DNA from: Siphonodentalium dalli
Taxonomy: Eukaryota; Mollusca; Scaphopoda; Gadilida; Siphonodentaliidae
NCBI GenBank assembly: GCA_032622095.1
Contig: CP136062.1
Location: 153,628,875-153,692,874, forward strand
Reading direction: 5' to 3'
Length of the DNA: 64,000 nucleotides
A program made the translations under genes and the position numbers. A model generated the notes under the pieces. The model saw only the letters and a list, made by a program, of their open reading frames with translations. It was not told the DNA's origin and made no database searches. Positions 45,860 through 56,600 of the stretch are shown here, in pieces (within the stretch, counting starts at the first letter, position 1; each line of letters starts with the position of its first letter).

Positions 45860-46205
45860 CACTAAATAAGTGATTCCTTAGTGCTTGCTTAGTGCTTGAG
45901 CACTAAGAATCATTAATTTCCACATTTCCTTAATGTTTGTGGGGTGTAAGCACTAAGAATATCACTAATGCTAGTGCTTGAGCACTAAGGGTTTTTCTCC
46001 TTAGTGATTCTTAGTGATTCTTAGTGCTTCTTAGTACTCCAACCATCTGATTGTTAATGCTGCATGATGTTTTAAACCATGAGACTGGAGTAATAGGAAG
46101 CACTAAGCATTTATCTTCCAAATATCTGCAGTCAGTTAATGTTTATGGGATTTTCTCAATCACTAGTAAGGCACTCTTAGTGCTTACAGAGAACTTAGTT
46201 TAATT
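45860..46205. promoter_or_regulatory. left subterminal repeat block
   Basis: Seen: many copies of 'ttagtgattc', 'ttagtgcttgagcactaag' and 'agcactaag' within 340 bp. In CACTA elements such short subterminal repeats are transposase-binding sites; that role is inference here. Confidence 0.7.
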
Positions 46206-46552
46206 TCAAAAGAATCTCTGCTTGAAATAAACTAAGTCAGGTTCATGGAATTCACGGAAAAAGTGAGAAAAAATCCATTGCTGTCACAAATATTGACTAA
46301 TATGTGCATTATACATATCAAAAAAAGCAGTTTGATGAACTCTTCATGCTGAGACCAATTATTTTTTTTATATAAAATATTAATTTTTGAGTGAGACAGA
46401 CCAGTTAGGATGAGTTTGTATCACATCACTCACATGAACATATTTTTCTCCAACAAGGACAGAAAATGTGGCTGTTTAAGTTACATTTAAAAAAAATACT
46501 TTTTTTTATTGGAAATCTATCTTTTAAGTGAAATATTTGCATCAAAAGATAT

Positions 46553-46798
46553 CTGTCCAATACGCAATGTCACTGAGTCGTGACCATATTGGATCCATCC
46601 AGTCCCGTTCCGTGGTTTTAGTGATACACATCAAAGTTCTGAAGTAGCATTTCCATATATGGAAGTCATGAATATTCAAAAGCTCCATATATGGAAATGC
46701 TACTCCAGAACTTTGACCTATAGCACTAAAACCATGGAACAGGGCTGGATGAATCCAGTATGGCCGTGAGTTATAAGGCCCGCCATGATTATTGGACA
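46553..46798. mobile_element. palindromic MITE with TGTCCAATA ends
   Basis: Seen: outer 'tgtccaata' / 'tattggaca', then 'gttttagtg', 'caaagttctg.agtagcattt' and 'ccatatatgga' in both arms around 46665-46690. About 246 bp, no gene. Inserted within the large transposon, so younger than it. Confidence 0.75.
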
Positions 46799-47380
46799 TA
46801 CAAGAAGGTTTGTTTGTGAATAGGCTCCCCCAACCTGTTTTGTTGGTTTAGGGATAATTTAATAGCATAACCATATACCGGTATATACAACATATTACAT
46901 TCAATAAAAACAAATAACAAAAAAAATCCATTTACAGTACCAACATTTGAGACATCATATCCCACCCACAACAAAAAGTCTTAAAATAATCAAGCCCTGT
47001 AAGTTTGAAATTGTTTTAGCGGAAAAAATTACAGATTTTATACCGGTAATATAACTTGGACAGAAAATGTGGTTATTTTTCGATGCATTTAAAAATTTAA
47101 TTTATTATTGGAAAGCACCTTTAAGTGAAATATGTGCAACACAAGACATTTATCTTGATTGATCTGGTACCTGTAATAGTAATTAAAACATGCTCTTTAG
47201 GGTACTGTACACTAAATGGCCGGATTTATGTACAGTATACCCCCTTGAACACTGGCAATTTTTGTTATGAAACTCTTTTAGAGTGCAGTTGGGAAGAGAA
47301 AAAGCATTTTTAACAATTGCTTCTGAGCTTGTATCATTGTATGTTTTAGCTGTAGGTAGAAGGTATAAATTTGATACCTA
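46799..47380. other. transposon interior, no gene
   Basis: Only AT-rich sequence and a 50-bp relict (47201-47255, 'ggtactgtacactaaatgg') related to the ends of the MITE at 21405-21737 were seen. Confidence 0.5.
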
Positions 47381-47574
47381 CAGTAATGCCCAAAGTAATT
47401 GACCCCTTAACCACAGCAGAATTATGGGTAATTTTTCAGGATTTAGTCGGAAATATGGCTTATTGGTTATTGCCGAGAGCTTTCCGATGAATGGCAACAA
47501 GCCATATTTCCGACTAAATCCTGAATTACCCATAATTCTGCTGTGGTTAAGTGATCAAAATTTGGGCATTACTG
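47381..47574. mobile_element. palindromic TA MITE, CAGTAATGC family (copy 7), with local empty site
   Basis: Seen: 'gatacc TA' CAGTAATGCCC ... GGGCATTACTG 'TA tatactgg'. Fifty bases on, a tandem duplicate of the flank reads 'gatacctatatactgg' (47634-47650) without the element. Inner arms slightly shortened. Confidence 0.9.
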
Positions 47575-47696
47575 TATATACTGGTACATATGTAAGCTGC
47601 ACATTTGAAACCATCATGTATAATGTATAAATTTGATACCTATATACTGGTACCGGTACATGTAAGCTGCACATTTGAAACCATCATTTTAAACCA

Positions 47697-48652
47697 CTAG
47701 TCTGAATCTACTCTGTTTGGAAACTCACAAATATAATATCTTTCATTTTGATGGCTATGCACACACATGCACAAAGATACAATTTCTTCAAAATTAACAA
47801 AACATGTCTTGAGAACATCTGGAAATACCTTGTGGATTTTGTTCTGAGGGTTGTATTCACCTTGTAATTGTAAGGGATGTATAAGAGCTCCAGCTATAAA
47901 ATCACCAGAATACTCAAAACATATGAAGGAATAAATTGTTCCAAACTTCATGCCACCATCTGATTCAAATTTAATTACACTTTGATCCCTATGATACATC
48001 CTGGAGTAAGAAGTTGAGAAGAGCAAACAGTTTCTAGACCTCAGAAATACTCTCTTGAACCTTGAAATGGAGGCTATGAATGGATTTCCGGCACCAAGTT
48101 TAACAGATGTTTGTTCGTCTTCGGTCAGAGTTGAGTTCGATATTTTTCCTATCACTGAAAAAGTTTCATTAATTTTTGTCCAGTTATTATGCGTCTTTTT
48201 CATCATGGAAAGATAGAATAATTCTTCTTCAGAATTTTGAATTAAGTACTTCTCCTTCAGAACAGGAACTGCTTGAATGATGCTAACAGTTTTTATCACT
48301 TGTTTGTCCACATATTGAGTCCCATGTATATTCTTCTTTATGAATCCATTTAAATCCTCGAATACAAACAAGTTGTTGCTGAACAGTGGTCCGTTTGATC
48401 TGACATTTTCTGTGATATGTAAAAGTTGATGCATATTCATCGTCAAGTTTTTCAAAGAATATAATTTATCAAAATTGGACACAAATTCTAAAATACACAA
48501 TTTTGCTGTATCCAATTCCATTTCAGTGATAGAATCATTTAAAAGAATGTGCATAGACTTCACAAACATGCAGAAGTGCAAATAATGATCTGTTGAGAGT
48601 GTGCCACACATAATTGGTATACCCCAGTAGAGGAGGAAATTCCGGTATTCTG
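47697..48652 (-). pseudogene. CACTA-type transposase, C-terminal part, truncated by insertion
   Basis: Role by family: transposase of the surrounding 10.6-kb element. Seen: minus-strand frame open from 48652 to the stop at 47697, about 318 codons. It starts inside the conserved segment SEYRNFLLYWGIPIM (equivalent to the LRSFLLFYGVPVL of the 33.4-kb copy). Then follow MHQLLHITENVRSNGPLFSN, FVFEDLNGFIKKNIHGTQ, a long C-terminal domain with ISRFKRVFL and DGGMKFGTIYSFICF, ending YICEFPNRVDSD. The end aligns with the other copy's MPNRYERD. The N-terminal two thirds, including the zinc motif and DYMH box, are absent. Sequence beyond the 3.75-kb insertion does not continue the protein, so the insertion was accompanied by a deletion. 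No frameshift in the surviving part. Confidence 0.85.
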
Positions 48653-48722
48653 AGTGTGTATAAATGAAATCCTTTTCTATCTACTGTCTGACACAGCAGA
48701 ACCACAATGCTGGTCGGCACCC
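48653..48722 (+). repeat. 70-bp terminal repeat, left
   Basis: Perfect inverted match to 52331-52400; a direct copy also starts the second unit at 50985-51054. The outer base is A of AGTGTG in all three. Confidence 0.9.
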
Positions 48723-48831
48723 GACAATAAAATGGCCATATCGCTTTGAGCTCGTATATAGGGCAAATATTCAAACGAGCAGAACATGTATAACCATAAG
48801 TGTTATCATGGGTCCATTTATTGTTTCGACA

Positions 48832-48870
48832 GATATGTTTAATGACCTTCGTCTCATCAGGGATGCAGGT
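48832..48870 (-). other. hammerhead-core-like segment (also at 51164-51202)
   Basis: Seen on the minus strand: CTGATGA followed by GAC, a 20-base loop, GTC and GAAAC, i.e. an exact hammerhead core with a 3-bp stem II. No partner for stem III or stem I was found nearby, so it is at best a remnant. The 'ctgatgagacgaaggtc' wording resembles Penelope-like element repeats; that link is from memory of the motif and unverified. Confidence 0.25.
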
Positions 48871-49853
48871 CAATCGGGTCTGTACGACGCGTGAGTGCGA
48901 GTGCATTCGAACATGCTGCCTCGTGCTATTCAGGTGAGGAAGGCCCGATACTTCAACACTAGCTCGACTTTAACGTCACATAAGAATAGTGCATGCAGCC
49001 TTGGTGCACATTGTGCCTGTATATGTAACAAGGATATGGTTCAATTGTTGACCTTGTGCGGTAGACAGCTTGGTATAGATGTGCAGGTGTACATGTTTGA
49101 TACCCATGTAAATAAACCACGGATGGCTAAGTCTGCGTTAAACCATAATCCCGGGTAGCCAGAATTAATTCTGGGGAGACCTATGTAGGGTATTATGTAA
49201 GGGAATCAAAGAACCAATTAATACCGCATTGATGTGCTGGATCTCAAAATATGCCAACAGCCAGACATAGGAAAATTCCTATGATTGATGCGCATTTGCT
49301 GGCACGGCTGTGATATCGGCATAGATGTGCCATGGCAGTCAAGATGCCCCATGATCAAGCTTGTTTGATCGTAGCGACATTTGGTATCAATTACCGTGTT
49401 AGGGGATCGACGCCATACGTGTAGGGCGCAATCTAATCGCATAGCGCTCGGCATCGGACAATGCCCTGCTGTGACAAAGGAGTGCGCCCGAATCTGTTTG
49501 ATAAGTGTCTGGACACCCATAAAGTGGATTATCGGCTGTGTCAATATCCTTGATTATTGTGCAAGGAAACTGCGCTCAAAAAACGTTCAGTCTTGCAATA
49601 TACCAATTCTGTATATCTTAGACGTTGGTGTGAGGTGAGGCCCAAGCCCAGAACCATAATCTCATCATTAGATAGAGGGTGGTAGGAGAAATTCCGTATC
49701 AACTCCATAGCCTGATCTAATTTGTGTTCAGGCGAGTTGTACCAACTGGAGCGAGATATTACTTTCTCATGTTGTTGCTTGGCTCTACAATTCTTTTTGT
49801 TTCTGATGTAACGCTCGAGCTACTCAGTGTTCTTTGTTTATGCCCCTCAGTCG

Positions 49854-50125
49854 CTGTAATGCGAGGAGTGGGTATGCCACTCGGACAGACAAACGCCCTG
49901 TCACAGCTCAAACCTCGATCGCCGTAGCGAGAGAACAAAGTGGAATAACCACTTGTCATAGTTGGCTGGCAGCATTAGAGTACTGTAATGCGAGGAGTGG
50001 GTACACCACTCCGACAAACAAACGCCCCTGTCGGGGGAATCACCTCAGCTCAAACCTCGATCGCCGAAGCGAGAGAACAGTGTGGAATGAACCACATGTC
50101 ATAGTTGGCTGGCAAGATTAGAATA
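49854..50125. repeat. 129/143-bp tandem pair in the insertion
   Basis: Seen: 'ctgtaatgcgaggagtgggt' opens two successive units (49854, 49983) sharing 'aacctcgatcgccg.agcgag' and 'gtcatagttggctggca'. In the second large unit the sequence stops just at 'gaggagtggg' and turns into the inverted end, suggesting a 3-base GGG junction. A 36-bp duplicate ('tgctcagttagtggaatcag') lies at 50773-50848. Confidence 0.8.
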
Positions 50126-52400
50126 GGGTCTGTCGAAAGCCGAGTCTATCTCAAGACTGAAGAGAGTCTGCAGTTGAGCCGTGTGTCATATGTGGATAAG
50201 TAAACACGCATTCAGATCCAATGGGCGATGGGTGCTTAGTAGTGGGAGTGGCTATCAATTTAATTGACACCAGTCGCATGGAGCCGATGCAAATGCTGTA
50301 CCACTGAGGTCCTATCGGTGATGTATCTCTATATGCAAGAGAGACCGAGTTTTAGGTGCATATTAGATAGTAACAGTTATTATTTAATTAAATAATAATT
50401 ACTATTGGCCTTATGAGCTCCCGCAGTAGTCGATTTGGCCACATATATCTGATCAATCGGTGTGTGAATGTAACCCGGGTAGGTAATTAAAACCTAGCGT
50501 GGTAAAGTCGGATGTTCGAAGTCACCAGCGATAAGAAGAAAATACATTAAAATCCATTTAATGTCAACCGAAACAAGCCACGAATGTGGTGTACATGTAT
50601 AGCAGTTATCGTGTCACAACTGACAAATAACAATGAGTTTCATGAGTTCATTGAGGCCTGTTGCCTTTGTGGTTCCTCCATTTTCCGTTTTGTGACCCGT
50701 GTTGTCAGCGGGTATCTCAGTATGGTTCTCCAAAGGATAACATAGTGCATATGGATATGCAAAGCATGCTCTGTGCTCAGTTAGTGGAATCAGTATATAG
50801 TTGATTCCGTGCTCAGTTAGTGGAATCAGAGTATAGTTGATTCCGCCCTTATTTCTAAAATCTCTAGCGACATGGCCCATATACGGGACGAGTGCCGAAT
50901 AGCATGGGCTCCACTGCTTAAACGAATAGAGATCAACATGGTGAACCATATGATACCCAGAAGGGACTTCGGAGGAAGATCAATAGTGTGTATAAATGAA
51001 ATCCTTTTCTATCTACTGTCTGACACAGCAGAACCACAATGCTGGTCGGCACCCGACAATAAAATGGCCATATCGCTTTGAGCTCGTATATAGGGCAAAT
51101 ATTCAAACGAGCAGAACATGTATAACCATAAGTGTTATCATGGGTCCATTTATTGTTTCGACAGATATGTTTAATGACCTTCGTCTCATCAGGGATGCAG
51201 GTCAATCGGGTCTGTACGACGCGTGAGTGCGAGTGCATTCGAACATGCTGCCTCGTGCTATTCAGGTGAGGAAGGCCCGATACTTCAACACTAGCTCGAC
51301 TTTAACGTCACATAAGAATAGTGCATGCAGCCTTGGTGCACATTGTGCCTGTATATGTAACAAGGATATGGTTCAATTGTTGACCTTGTGCGGTAGACAG
51401 CTTGGTATAGATGTGCAGGTGTACATGTTTGATACCCATGTAAATAAACCACGGATGGCTAAGTCTGCGTTAAACCATAATCCCGGGTAGCCAGAATTAA
51501 TTCTGGGGAGACCTATGTAGGGTATTATGTAAGGGAATCAAAGAACCAATTAATACCGCATTGATGTGCTGGATCTCAAAATATGCCAACAGCCAGACAT
51601 AGGAAAATTCCTATGATTGATGCGCATTTGCTGGCACGGCTGTGATATCGGCATAGATGTGCCATGGCAGTCAAGATGCCCCATGATCAAGCTTGTTTGA
51701 TCGTAGCGACATTTGGTATCAATTACCGTGTTAGGGGATCGACGCCATACGTGTAGGGCGCAATCTAATCGCATAGCGCTCGGCATCGGACAATGCCCTG
51801 CTGTGACAAAGGAGTGCGCCCGAATCTGTTTGATAAGTGTCTGGACACCCATAAAGTGGATTATCGGCTGTGTCAATATCCTTGATTATTGTGCAAGGAA
51901 ACTGCGCTCAAAAAACGTTCAGTCTTGCAATATACCAATTCTGTATATCTTAGACGTTGGTGTGAGGTGAGGCCCAAGCCCAGAACCATAATCTCATCAT
52001 TAGATAGAGGGTGGTAGGAGAAATTCCGTATCAACTCCATAGCCTGATCTAATTTGTGTTCAGGCGAGTTGTACCAACTGGAGCGAGATATTACTTTCTC
52101 ATGTTGTTGCTTGGCTCTACAATTCTTTTTGTTTCTGATGTAACGCTCGAGCTACTCAGTGTTCTTTGTTTATGCCCCTCAGTCGCTGTAATGCGAGGAG
52201 TGGGTATGCCACTCGGACAGACAAACGCCCTGTCACAGCTCAAACCTCGATCGCCGTAGCGAGAGAACAAAGTGGAATAACCACTTGTCATAGTTGGCTG
52301 GCAGCATTAGAGTACTGTAATGCGAGGAGTGGGTGCCGACCAGCATTGTGGTTCTGCTGTGTCAGACAGTAGATAGAAAAGGATTTCATTTATACACACT

Positions 52401-52769
52401 ATATTAATTGTATTATGCAGTAAATGTTCTGTTTTATTTTATCAATATCTATATATATATATATATATACCTTATTCTACAAAGCAGATAATATAGAAAC
52501 CAAGAACAACATTTGAGTACAGTACCCCTTTAATACTAACTTTTCATTTTATATTGGCTGGCGTAGAACAACTAGTAGATCAGCAATATGTTCTTTGCCT
52601 TCTATAATATATGCATTGATACTTTTAGTGCTGGAACACTGGCCTTCTTTATATAGATGTTTATACAAACTACAGTTTTGATATTTTTCATAGAAATTTT
52701 GAGGGTAAAAATTGTTCATAAAACTTCTATCAACTTTATAAATTGTTAATTTGATCTTTTCCTTTCCAG
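52401..52769. other. transposon interior upstream of the BEN gene
   Basis: Seen: (TA)n at 52448-52470 and AT-rich sequence. A minus-strand open frame 52860-52549 (103 codons) overlaps the BEN exon at 52770-52825 and matches no family; I do not call it a gene. It is not recognisable as transposase. Confidence 0.4.
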
Positions 52770-55450
52770 TCAATGAGAAAAGAAAAAAAGCGATAGAATC
52801 TTCATTTGATTTGGGAGAAAAGACTGTAAGCATAACAACATTTATGTAACTCACTCTCATTCAACTAGCTTTCATCATTTGTATTGCTTTACTAGTAATA
52901 TGCATATTTATATAATAGTATTAATGTTGAGTTTAGTTGCTCTTTGAAAATCAATTTCATAGTTTCGGAAATTAATTTCTTGATATATTTATCAAACTAT
53001 TTGTTTGGCATGCAATCATATGGCCAATTACTTACATGTGTGCTGCAAATTTTGATGGGGCCAATTGTAATTTGCAGACTGGTTATTTTAAATGATGAAG
53101 GGTGCTATTATATACAGGTCAAGCCATCGGAGTTTGCATACAATATGCAATTTAAAACTGGAATTAGATGTATATACATTGCAAGAAATATGCAAAAAGA
53201 ATAGTTCATTTGAAGTGGCACCCAGGTGGAATCCAATGTATTCCACATGTGCATGTGTAGCTGTAACTATGAAATATCAATGAATAGTATTATTAGTATC
53301 AATAATTAAAGATTACTTTGACATATTTTTCAGATGAGTATTCTATCACCTCTGAAATCAACAGAAAGTCGTGGCGATGATTCCGATGAAACCATTACAC
53401 TAGCTTCAAGTGAGTATATTTCACTAAAATGTCAACCATCAATTTTGGTCTATACTGTTAATATTACTATTATTTTTGATATATAGTGTACTATGACCAG
53501 AGCATAAGAGTATGGACATGTGAATGAATTAATAAATTTCCAGTTATATTAAAAATAATATATACAGTAAAGAATGCAGGTGATAGATTTATACCTCTTA
53601 TCCAATGTTAACCAAGTGATTTGGTTTCTATTAGAAACTAAACATAGTGTGTAATGTTATACTTGTTATTCAAAGAATATTCTGACTTATTATACTTTTC
53701 TCATCTAAATACTGATTATTTCATTCAGTGGGTCACTTAACATCTCTGAATTAAAAATTATTATCTCAACTGTTTGTTCTCTCTCTCAGACAACCAAGAA
53801 TCATCACAACTGCATCTGACCCCGAAGACACCAAGGCCTATCCCAACAAGTTCGCCTGCTGCTCACAGCTGTTTGTCGTCGGCAAAGAAAGGTGCAATTG
53901 TGAGTACTTTTCTTATCATTGTATGTTTTGTCTTCCACTGGGTACTGTTCGCTATGTACCGTAGTACATGTACCATATAATCATAATTTGACTACTTTGA
54001 TGGAAAATATTGCATATTCAAATATTATTGAATTATAATCTGAACATTATATAACATTTGCATAATTCATTGACCCGAACATAGATTTGAGCTGGAATTG
54101 TAAATGAAGTAGTTCACATATCAAATTATAACCTAAAAGAACAACAAGACCTACCAGTATAGTTAGGAAAATAATAAATCAATATAAGTCAAGAAGCAGG
54201 CCGTGTATCTAAAATAAATGACAAGGTGAGTAGACTGTACCCATATTCAATCTCAGCTTCGTACAATTACCATTGTTTCATTCTGATGTAGATGAATTTG
54301 ACTTGATGTTTCATGTATATATTTCAGAGCGGACACATGGTGCCATTGGTTGTCCATCAAACACATCCAAACCAATATATGGATATATTAGTTGATAGTC
54401 GGCAGCTCCACAGTGCCAAAACATATGCTGCTGGAGCTACCAACCCGATAGTAGCAATACAGAACAAAGTGATTGATATGGTCTTCAGTCGAGAGGAGCT
54501 AGTGTCTTCACGTGGTTGTGGACTCCGAACACCGAAAGACAAATCAAGAGCTCCTCTCGATGAGCTCAGAGTTTCGGCAATTAAAGGTATGTTGATATTT
54601 TAAAGGCTATGTGAAACACTAGCTCCCATGGAGTATTTCGATCATCTTAACAAATATTTTTACTACTAAACATTTCCACGTGAATAAAAATGAGGCATAC
54701 TTCGGATTTTTAATGGTATTATAGATTATGCTTAATATGATGAAATCTCGAAACATGTGCAATCAAAAGAACTAAGTGAGATTAATAAATTCTGATTACA
54801 CTAGCTGTGGCTTATTCAAGATGTCAGGTGAACAAGATACTTCGAAATAAAATCTTTGTTCCTTTCTTCACAATTTTTTTAGACAATAAATCCATCCTCC
54901 ATGAATTTTTATGTATCTGTTCTGTTTAGGTTAGAATCATTATTATTCTATCCTTTTCTCTTTCAGACTTCCTCAAAGCATACGCTGATAAGCAGCAACT
55001 ACCAATGCCATCAGCAGTTGAGATTAATCGGCGGTTTAATAGGAAATGTGCCAATGCCAGGACTAGAGATCAAGAGTAAGATTCAACTAAATCAGTAAAT
55101 CCATTAAATATTTGCTTTGTGAAGAATTCTGATTTATGATTTCATGATTTCATGATTAGATGCTAGACTCGTGTTAAGAAACTTTTGAGAAATATTTGCA
55201 TACTATATATTCTCAGGTCCAATAACTCAATATATTCACTAGACCGGCGACTGTTAATCAGTAATTTCCATCTTATTTATCTGAATCTAATCTTTTGAGG
55301 TACTCGTAAATTTTATGAACTGAATGAAACCTGTAAATTTTATGAACTGAAACCAGTTCAGTATTAGTATGCCTACAATTAACCTTCCATATATATCAAT
55401 TTTAAACGTATTTTCTCTTTATTTCTCTTTGCAGCAATAAGACAGTATAG
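52770..55450 (+). CDS. spliced BEN-domain protein carried by the transposon
   Basis: Role by family: BEN domains bind DNA or chromatin proteins and occur in transcriptional regulators and in some viral and mobile-element proteins. Seen: exons 52770-52825, 53334-53409, 53790-53899, 54328-54586, 54967-55075 and 55435-55450, all with AG/GT borders (e.g. TTTCCAG|, |GTGAGT, |GTATGT) and in one consistent phase to the TAG at 55448. The first exon encodes a basic NEKRKKAIESSFDLGEKT segment (possible nuclear localisation). The next begins MSILSPLKSTE, so Met at 53334 is the alternative start (~189 residues). A Ser/Pro linker follows, then the BEN fold: ILVDSRQLHSAKTY, VIDMVFSREELVSS, LDELRVSAIKDFLKAY and VEINRRFNRKCANAR. 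No stop or frameshift interrupts it. The 5' exons, if any, were lost where the 3.75-kb element inserted. Divergent from the transposase, so a shared promoter region is likely. Confidence 0.75.
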
Positions 55451-56104
55451 TAAAATCACAGTCGATAGGCTCCAGTGCTGAACACACATACAGATACAGA
55501 TAGTTTTAGAGAATGCAAGACAAGATAATTAGGACATGACCAAATTAATCTGTACATAGATGTTATTTTTATTATTATCTATGTATGTTTTTCAAGACTT
55601 ATCTATCCTAGAAACGGGCTAACCTACGGGATAACAACATCTGCATCTTTCCGCATGTACATGTAGTTTATTTAACTTTAAATATAGTTATTCCTTGTAG
55701 TTCTATCTCATCGTAAATATATGTCTTGTTTGAAAGCAAAAATTGAGGAAAAACAGTAATACAAGCTTCCATAACTGTATATCAATGAACTTTTTTAATG
55801 GGAACTATTAAACAAAATGTGCGGAAAGGTTGCAGACGGTTATCTCATACAAGTTCATGTAGGTTATCCCGTTTTCAAAATAGGTAACTCCTGAAAAACC
55901 TACAATTTTCCTGTTATTTTTTCAAATAAAAGTTTGAAAATTATGCAGTTTTTTATTGAAAACATGAGGATTATATACATGTACCTGGTACAGAATGCTG
56001 GACCCTATAGCTTAAATTGTGAGTACATGTGCATGTATATTTAGCCTACATACATGTAGAGGCAGACCTATAATACATGTAGCTGGCACTAATGATTTTC
56101 ATTC
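55451..56104. other. 3' region of the BEN gene, no further gene
   Basis: Contains an AATAAA-type signal within 'caaataaaagtttg' near 55925. 'gggataacaacatctgcatc' (55630) and 'ggttatcccgttt' (55862) form a loose inverted repeat with the surrounding 'cctacgggat'. No coding seen. Confidence 0.45.
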
Positions 56105-56415
56105 AACCCTAGTGCTTATAAATCACTAAAAATAAGTGCTTAAGCACTAAGCATTGAAAAAGTAAGGACTAGTGATATGTAAATTAGATTAGTGCTCGAG
56201 CACTAAGCTTAGTGCTCGAGCACTAAGCTCATGAATATTTCATCCAAATAGAGGACTAAGGAAGCACTAAGGTAGTGCTCGAGCACTAAGAAGCACTAAG
56301 CTTAGCACTAACTTTCCCTATTAGGCATTCTCACCTAATGATTATTGTTAGTGATTTCTTAGTGATTTTCCTCCAGCATTCAAGCACTAAGGAAGCACTA
56401 AGATATCACTAAGAT
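56105..56415. promoter_or_regulatory. right subterminal repeat block
   Basis: Seen: 'agtgctcgagcactaag' (56196, 56214, 56272) and repeated 'aagcactaag', mirroring 45860-46205. Probable transposase-binding sites by analogy with CACTA elements. Confidence 0.7.
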
Positions 56416-56426
56416 TTCGGTAAGGG

Positions 56427-56600
56427 TGGCCCTGTCGTAGGAGGTGCTGGACTAAATGTGATTAAAAACAAACTCGGTATTTGAATACTTGAACCATGTA
56501 ATTAAGAACGTTTGTGGTTATTGATGTATCAATGCAATGGGCATTGCAAGTTTAACGATGAACCTTTCAACCAATTGGAACGTATGCGCCCTTTGTGAAC
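56427..56600. repeat. host-site repeat, piece 3: empty site for the LINE
   Basis: Seen: 'tcgtaggaggtgctggacta' through 'acttgaaccatgtaattaag' to 'ttcaaccaattggaacgtat'. It is continuous across the point where the LINE sits in the other copy (43798/45718). Followed to 57525 by diverged pieces of the 43268-43700 repeat and no gene. Confidence 0.8.

Larger units (their letters stand above)
48653..52400. mobile_element. 3.75-kb unclassified insertion with 70-bp inverted ends and internal 2,332-bp tandem duplication
   Basis: Seen: 48653-48722 (AGTGTGTATAAATGAAATCC ... GTCGGCACCC) is the exact reverse complement of 52331-52400. 48653-49999 repeats at 50985-52331 with no difference that I can find. 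So there is a long unit of 2,332 bp followed by a short unit of ~1,416 bp (50985-52400) that itself has both inverted ends and could be the basic element. It is visibly more GC-rich than its surroundings. Open frames are short and unrecognised; two (48664-48894 and 48895-49158) lie in one frame separated by a single TGA. No target duplication: flanks 'gtattctg' and 'atattaat' differ. Class unknown. Confidence 0.8.
45843..56426. mobile_element. 10.6-kb CACTA-like DNA transposon
   Basis: Seen: ends CCCTTACCGAAA (45843) and TTTCGGTAAGGG (to 56426) flanked by TG at 45841-45842 and 56427-56428. Subterminal blocks rich in CTTAGTGCTTGAGCACTAAG-type palindromes occupy ~45865-46200 and ~56105-56415. 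Cargo: a CACTA-type transposase remnant on the minus strand (47697-48652) and a BEN-domain gene on the plus strand (52770-55450), divergently arranged. Later insertions inside it: MITEs at 46553-46798 and 47381-47574 and a 3.75-kb element at 48653-52400. The empty site at 43712-43797 supports the borders. Superfamily assignment rests on the transposase and the subterminal repeats. A 2-bp TG duplication, rather than 3 bp, is unusual for plant CACTA elements. Confidence 0.8.

Noticed and set aside
50933-51238. 101-codon minus-strand frame crossing the unit junction
   Set aside because: It spans the duplication boundary and differs from the equivalent frame at 48.5-48.9 kb only by flank; not a conserved protein.
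48653-52400. Mitochondrial or viral origin of the GC-richer insertion, suggested by the in-frame TGA and duplicated units
   Set aside because: No mitochondrial gene, tRNA or viral protein could be recognised in any frame; left as unclassified.
52549-52860. 103-codon minus-strand frame next to the 3.75-kb insertion, considered as the missing transposase N-terminus
   Set aside because: It shows none of the conserved N-terminal boxes and overlaps a well-supported plus-strand exon of the BEN gene.
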